NCBI GenBank assembly: GCA_028696435.1
Contig: JAQVHC010000006.1
Span: 1-26,116 of the forward strand
DNA: 26,116 bases
From: Actinomycetota bacterium
Lineage (GTDB): Bacteria; Actinomycetota; Humimicrobiia; Humimicrobiales; Humimicrobiaceae
Reading direction: 5' to 3'
A model generated the notes under the pieces. The model was not told the DNA's origin and did not search any database. It worked only from the letters and a program-made list of their open reading frames with translations. Below are positions 24,190 through 26,116 of the stretch, one piece after another (the stretch's first letter is position 1; the number at the start of each line of letters is the position of its first letter). The position numbers and the translations under genes were made by a program.

Positions 24190-24204
24190 AATAGTGAAAC
24201 TATT
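24190..24204. promoter_or_regulatory. Palindrome upstream of the acyl-CoA dehydrogenase gene, candidate operator
   Basis: AATAGTGAAACTATT is a perfect inverted repeat with six-base arms around GAA. The half-site TGAAACTAT (24195-24203) recurs inverted as ATAGTTTCA at 24231-24239, and AATAGT recurs at 24241-24246, just before a TATAAT. The grouping suggests a transcription-factor site with two parts; the regulator is unknown. Confidence 0.4.
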
Positions 24205-24248
24205 AGAATACTGTCCCGTCTTTCTTATACATAGTTTCATAATAGTTC

Positions 24249-24254
24249 TATAAT
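24249..24254 (+). promoter_or_regulatory. Probable -10 element of the acyl-CoA dehydrogenase operon
   Basis: TATAAT lies 31 bases before the ATG, with only a weak -35 (TTATAC at 24225-24230, 18-base spacing). The inverted half-site at 24231-24239 falls between them, where a bound repressor would block polymerase. A poor -35 is consistent with a regulated promoter. Confidence 0.45.
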
Positions 24255-24285
24255 TAATAATCAAAATATTTAAATAGGGGGACTT

Positions 24286-25437
24286 ATGAGATATTTTTTA
24301 ACTGAAGAGCAACAGATGATTGTAGATATCTGCCGTACAATAGTAGAAGAGAGGATCATTCCTGTAAGAGCTGAACTGGATGAAAAGGAAATATTCCCCC
24401 GTGACATAATAGAAGAGATTGGCAGAAGTGATCTTTTCAGATTATTTATTCCGGAAGAATATGAAGGCATGGGAACTGGTATTTTTGAGATTTGCCTGGC
24501 TACCGAAGAACTCAGCCGGGGAGATATGGGTATTGCCACGTCTTTTGCTGCCTGTGGCCTCGGTATAATACCCATACTTATTGCGGGCAATGAAGAGCAA
24601 AAAGTAAAGTTTCTACCACAGGTTGCGAGTGGAAGTAAACTTGCAGCTTTTGGACTAACAGAAGCAGAAGCAGGAAGTGATGCAGGTAATATTAAAACTA
24701 CTGCAAAAAAAGATGGCGATTTTTATATTTTAAACGGAACAAAGCAATGGATATCAAATGGTGGTGAGGCAGATATTTATACTGTATTTGCTATAACAGA
24801 CCCCGGTAGAGGAGTCAGGGGAGCAAGCGCTATTATTGTAGAAAAAGGAACACCCGGATTTGAATTTGGAAAAAAAGAAAATAAACTTGGCATACGCAGC
24901 TCAGCAACAAGAGAGCTTATATTTACCGATTGCAGAGTACCTGAGGGGAACCTTCTGGGTAGTGAAGGAATGGGCTTTATAATAGCAATGAAGACTTTTG
25001 ACCAGTCAAGACCGGTAGTGGGAGCACAGGCACTTGGAGTAGCCGAAAGTGCACTCGAAGAAGCACTAAATTATTCAAAGGTGAGAAAGCAATTTAATAC
25101 TCCAATATCTTCTTTTCAGGCTATCCAGCATATGCTTGCTGATATGGCTACGAATATTGAAGCGGCAAGAGCTCTCGTGTACCATACAGCAAAAGTAATT
25201 GACAGTGGTGAAAAAAATGTCAGCCGTCTTTCTTCAATGGCAAAGCTTTTTGCGTCCGATATGGCAATGAAAGTTACTGTTGATGCTGTCCAGATACTGG
25301 GAGGCTATGGATATATGAAAGAGTATCCTCTGGAAAAAATGATGAGAGATGCAAAGATAACACAGATTTATGAAGGAACGAATCAGATTATGAGGAATAT
25401 AATTGCTCTTGATCTGATAAAAAGAGGAGTTCTTTAA
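24286..25437 (+). CDS. Acyl-CoA dehydrogenase, butyryl-CoA-dehydrogenase-like
   Basis: FAD enzyme that oxidises, or in fermenters reverses the reduction of, the alpha-beta bond of an acyl-CoA, exchanging electrons with Etf. The 383-residue length is standard. N-terminal helical domain LTEEQQMIVD; middle domain with FGLTEAEAGSDAGN and WISNGGEADIY (FAD/substrate contacts); C-terminal domain with RKQFNTPISSFQAIQHMLADM, QILGGYGYMKEYPLEKMMRD and the catalytic Glu in QIYEGTNQI. A strong ribosome-binding site (AGGGGGA) precedes ATG 24286. etfB follows after 38 bases, which points to a Bcd/EtfBA-type unit. Substrate chain length cannot be told; short-chain is likely from the overall match. Confidence 0.93.
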   Translation: MRYFLTEEQQMIVDICRTIVEERIIPVRAELDEKEIFPRDIIEEIGRSDLFRLFIPEEYEGMGTGIFEICLATEELSRGDMGIATSFAACGLGIIPILIAGNEEQKVKFLPQVASGSKLAAFGLTEAEAGSDAGNIKTTAKKDGDFYILNGTKQWISNGGEADIYTVFAITDPGRGVRGASAIIVEKGTPGFEFGKKENKLGIRSSATRELIFTDCRVPEGNLLGSEGMGFIIAMKTFDQSRPVVGAQALGVAESALEEALNYSKVRKQFNTPISSFQAIQHMLADMATNIEAARALVYHTAKVIDSGEKNVSRLSSMAKLFASDMAMKVTVDAVQILGGYGYMKEYPLEKMMRDAKITQIYEGTNQIMRNIIALDLIKRGVL

Positions 25438-25450
25438 AAGAATTTTAAAG
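25432..25450. repeat. Inverted repeat at the acyl-CoA dehydrogenase stop
   Basis: CTTTAAAA and TTTTAAAG are exact complements around GAA, spanning the stop codon and the start of the gap before etfB. The stem is almost all A-T and no T-run follows, so it is not a convincing terminator; it could be a minor mRNA processing or stability element. Confidence 0.4.
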
Positions 25451-25475
25451 AGTAAAAGATGTTTTAAAAAAGCGG

Positions 25476-26116
25476 GTGATTAAAATAAAAATCGTAGTTT
25501 GTATAAAGCAGGTTCCGGCTACTACTGAAATAAAGATAGACCCCAAAACCAATACATTGATAAGGGAGGGGATAGAAAACATTATAAATCCTTTTGACTG
25601 TTATGCTATCGAGGAAGCAGTAAGAATAAAGGAAAGGCTTGGAGATCCAGATATTGAAGTAATTGCTATTACAATGGGGCCCTCCCAGGCTATAGAAATA
25701 TTAAAAGAAGCTATCTCTGTAGGAGTGGATAAAGCCGTACTTCTTTCAGATAAAGCATTTGCAGGTGCGGATACCTGGGCAACTGCCACCACTCTGGCAA
25801 GAGCAATAAATAAAATAGGAGATTGCAGTCTTGTTTTACTTGGCAAACAAACTCTTGATGGGGATACCGGCCAGGTAGGTCCGGAACTTGCTCAGAAAAT
25901 GGGTATCCCTTTTGTAGGATATGTAAGTAACATTCTTGAAATGGATCAAAATAAAATGAAAGTAAAAAGACTTATGGAAGACAGATATGAAACTTTTGAG
26001 ATAAATCTTCCTTCTGCCATATCAGTGATAAAGGATATAAATGTTCCCAGGGTTCCTTCGCTCCGTGGTAAATTGAAGGCTAAAAATGCAGAAATTCCAG
26101 TATGGGGTGCTGAAAT
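25476..26116 (+). CDS. etfB: Electron transfer flavoprotein beta subunit (3' end outside window)
   Basis: Takes electrons to or from acyl-CoA dehydrogenase as a heterodimer with EtfA. The open frame starts at GTG 25476, followed by IKIKIVVCIKQVPATTE, and runs off the window after about 213 codons. Family features: KIDPKTNTLIREG, IINPFDCYAIEEA, AITMGPSQA, the AMP/FAD-binding stretch AGADTWATA, GKQTLDGDTGQVGP, and the EtfB signature region VKRLMEDRYETFEINLP. The resemblance is to the EtfB type found with butyryl-CoA dehydrogenase in anaerobes, some of which bifurcate electrons; that function is inference. No in-frame ATG exists between the upstream TAA at 25446-25448 and the conserved region, so a GTG (or a rarer codon just after it) is used; the ribosome-binding site is weak. 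Confidence 0.92.
   Translation, partial: MIKIKIVVCIKQVPATTEIKIDPKTNTLIREGIENIINPFDCYAIEEAVRIKERLGDPDIEVIAITMGPSQAIEILKEAISVGVDKAVLLSDKAFAGADTWATATTLARAINKIGDCSLVLLGKQTLDGDTGQVGPELAQKMGIPFVGYVSNILEMDQNKMKVKRLMEDRYETFEINLPSAISVIKDINVPRVPSLRGKLKAKNAEIPVWGAE

Larger units (their letters stand above)
23887..24285. other. 399-base divergent intergenic region between bioY and the acyl-CoA dehydrogenase gene
   Basis: No coding region is supported here. It holds the bioY ribosome-binding site, a tandem repeat near bioY (23930-23949), a pyrimidine-rich tract (24113-24147), a palindrome with extra half-sites (24190-24246) and a likely -10 element for the dehydrogenase gene (24249-24254). The middle (about 23985-24110) is AT-rich with no structure I can name. 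Confidence 0.7.

Noticed and set aside
1..26116. CRISPR arrays, tRNA or rRNA genes, insertion sequences, phage or toxin-antitoxin genes
   Set aside because: No regularly spaced repeats, cloverleaf sequences, transposase motifs or flanking inverted repeats were seen on reading both strands; a short tRNA could still be missed without a model search.

Overview
The window is a low-GC, densely packed bacterial chromosome segment with heavy use of AGA/AGG and ATA codons and the standard code (TGA is a normal stop). Gene order across the middle (mcsA-mcsB-clpC-disA-ispD-ispF-gltX-cysE-cysS-rlmB-yacP) is the arrangement known from Firmicutes, but with several expected members absent at this site: ctsR before mcsA, radA between clpC and disA, yacL before ispD and mrnC before rlmB. 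With the acyl-CoA dehydrogenase/Etf genes this suggests an anaerobic, low-GC Firmicutes-like bacterium or a deep-branching uncultivated relative. The lineage is inference; there is no rRNA gene to settle it.

Layout. (1) Bases 1-3777, plus strand: the 3' end of replicative helicase dnaB, then purA, purD and purE. (2) 3797-4597: a solitary pstB ATPase gene. (3) 4598-6852: a consensus sigma-70-type promoter, greA, lysS. (4) 6853-12207: a new promoter region and the protein-quality-control cluster mcsA-mcsB-clpC followed by disA. (5) 12290-18388: isoprenoid genes ispD and ispF, gltX, cysE, cysS, and the rRNA methyltransferase rlmB. (6) 18369-20014: yacP/rae1-like NYN nuclease and a probable secreted staphylococcal-nuclease/lamin-tail protein, both overlapping their upstream neighbours. 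(7) 20015-23886, minus strand: bioY, a fusion of an OadA/PycB-like carboxyltransferase domain to an AccB-type biotin carrier, and accC, convergent with region 6 at zero spacing. (8) 23887-24285: a 399-base divergent regulatory region with repeats. (9) 24286-end: acyl-CoA dehydrogenase and the 5' part of etfB.

Most of the window is housekeeping. The two most unusual observations are protein variants. The carboxyltransferase half of the AccB fusion keeps the lysine that is normally carbamylated but has lost the metal-binding His pair (HxH is SxS) and has Glu for the metal-binding Asp, so it looks like a derelict or repurposed transcarboxylase domain tied to a full ACC-type biotin carrier, next to accC and a biotin transporter. 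The McsB homologue has replaced most of the arginines that grip ATP phosphates in this kinase family (only one of five stays Arg), while its ClpC partner and McsA are intact and the usual repressor CtsR is missing. A cysteinyl-tRNA synthetase with SIGN in place of HIGN is a third active-site oddity. All positional comparisons are from memory of family sequences and need an alignment.
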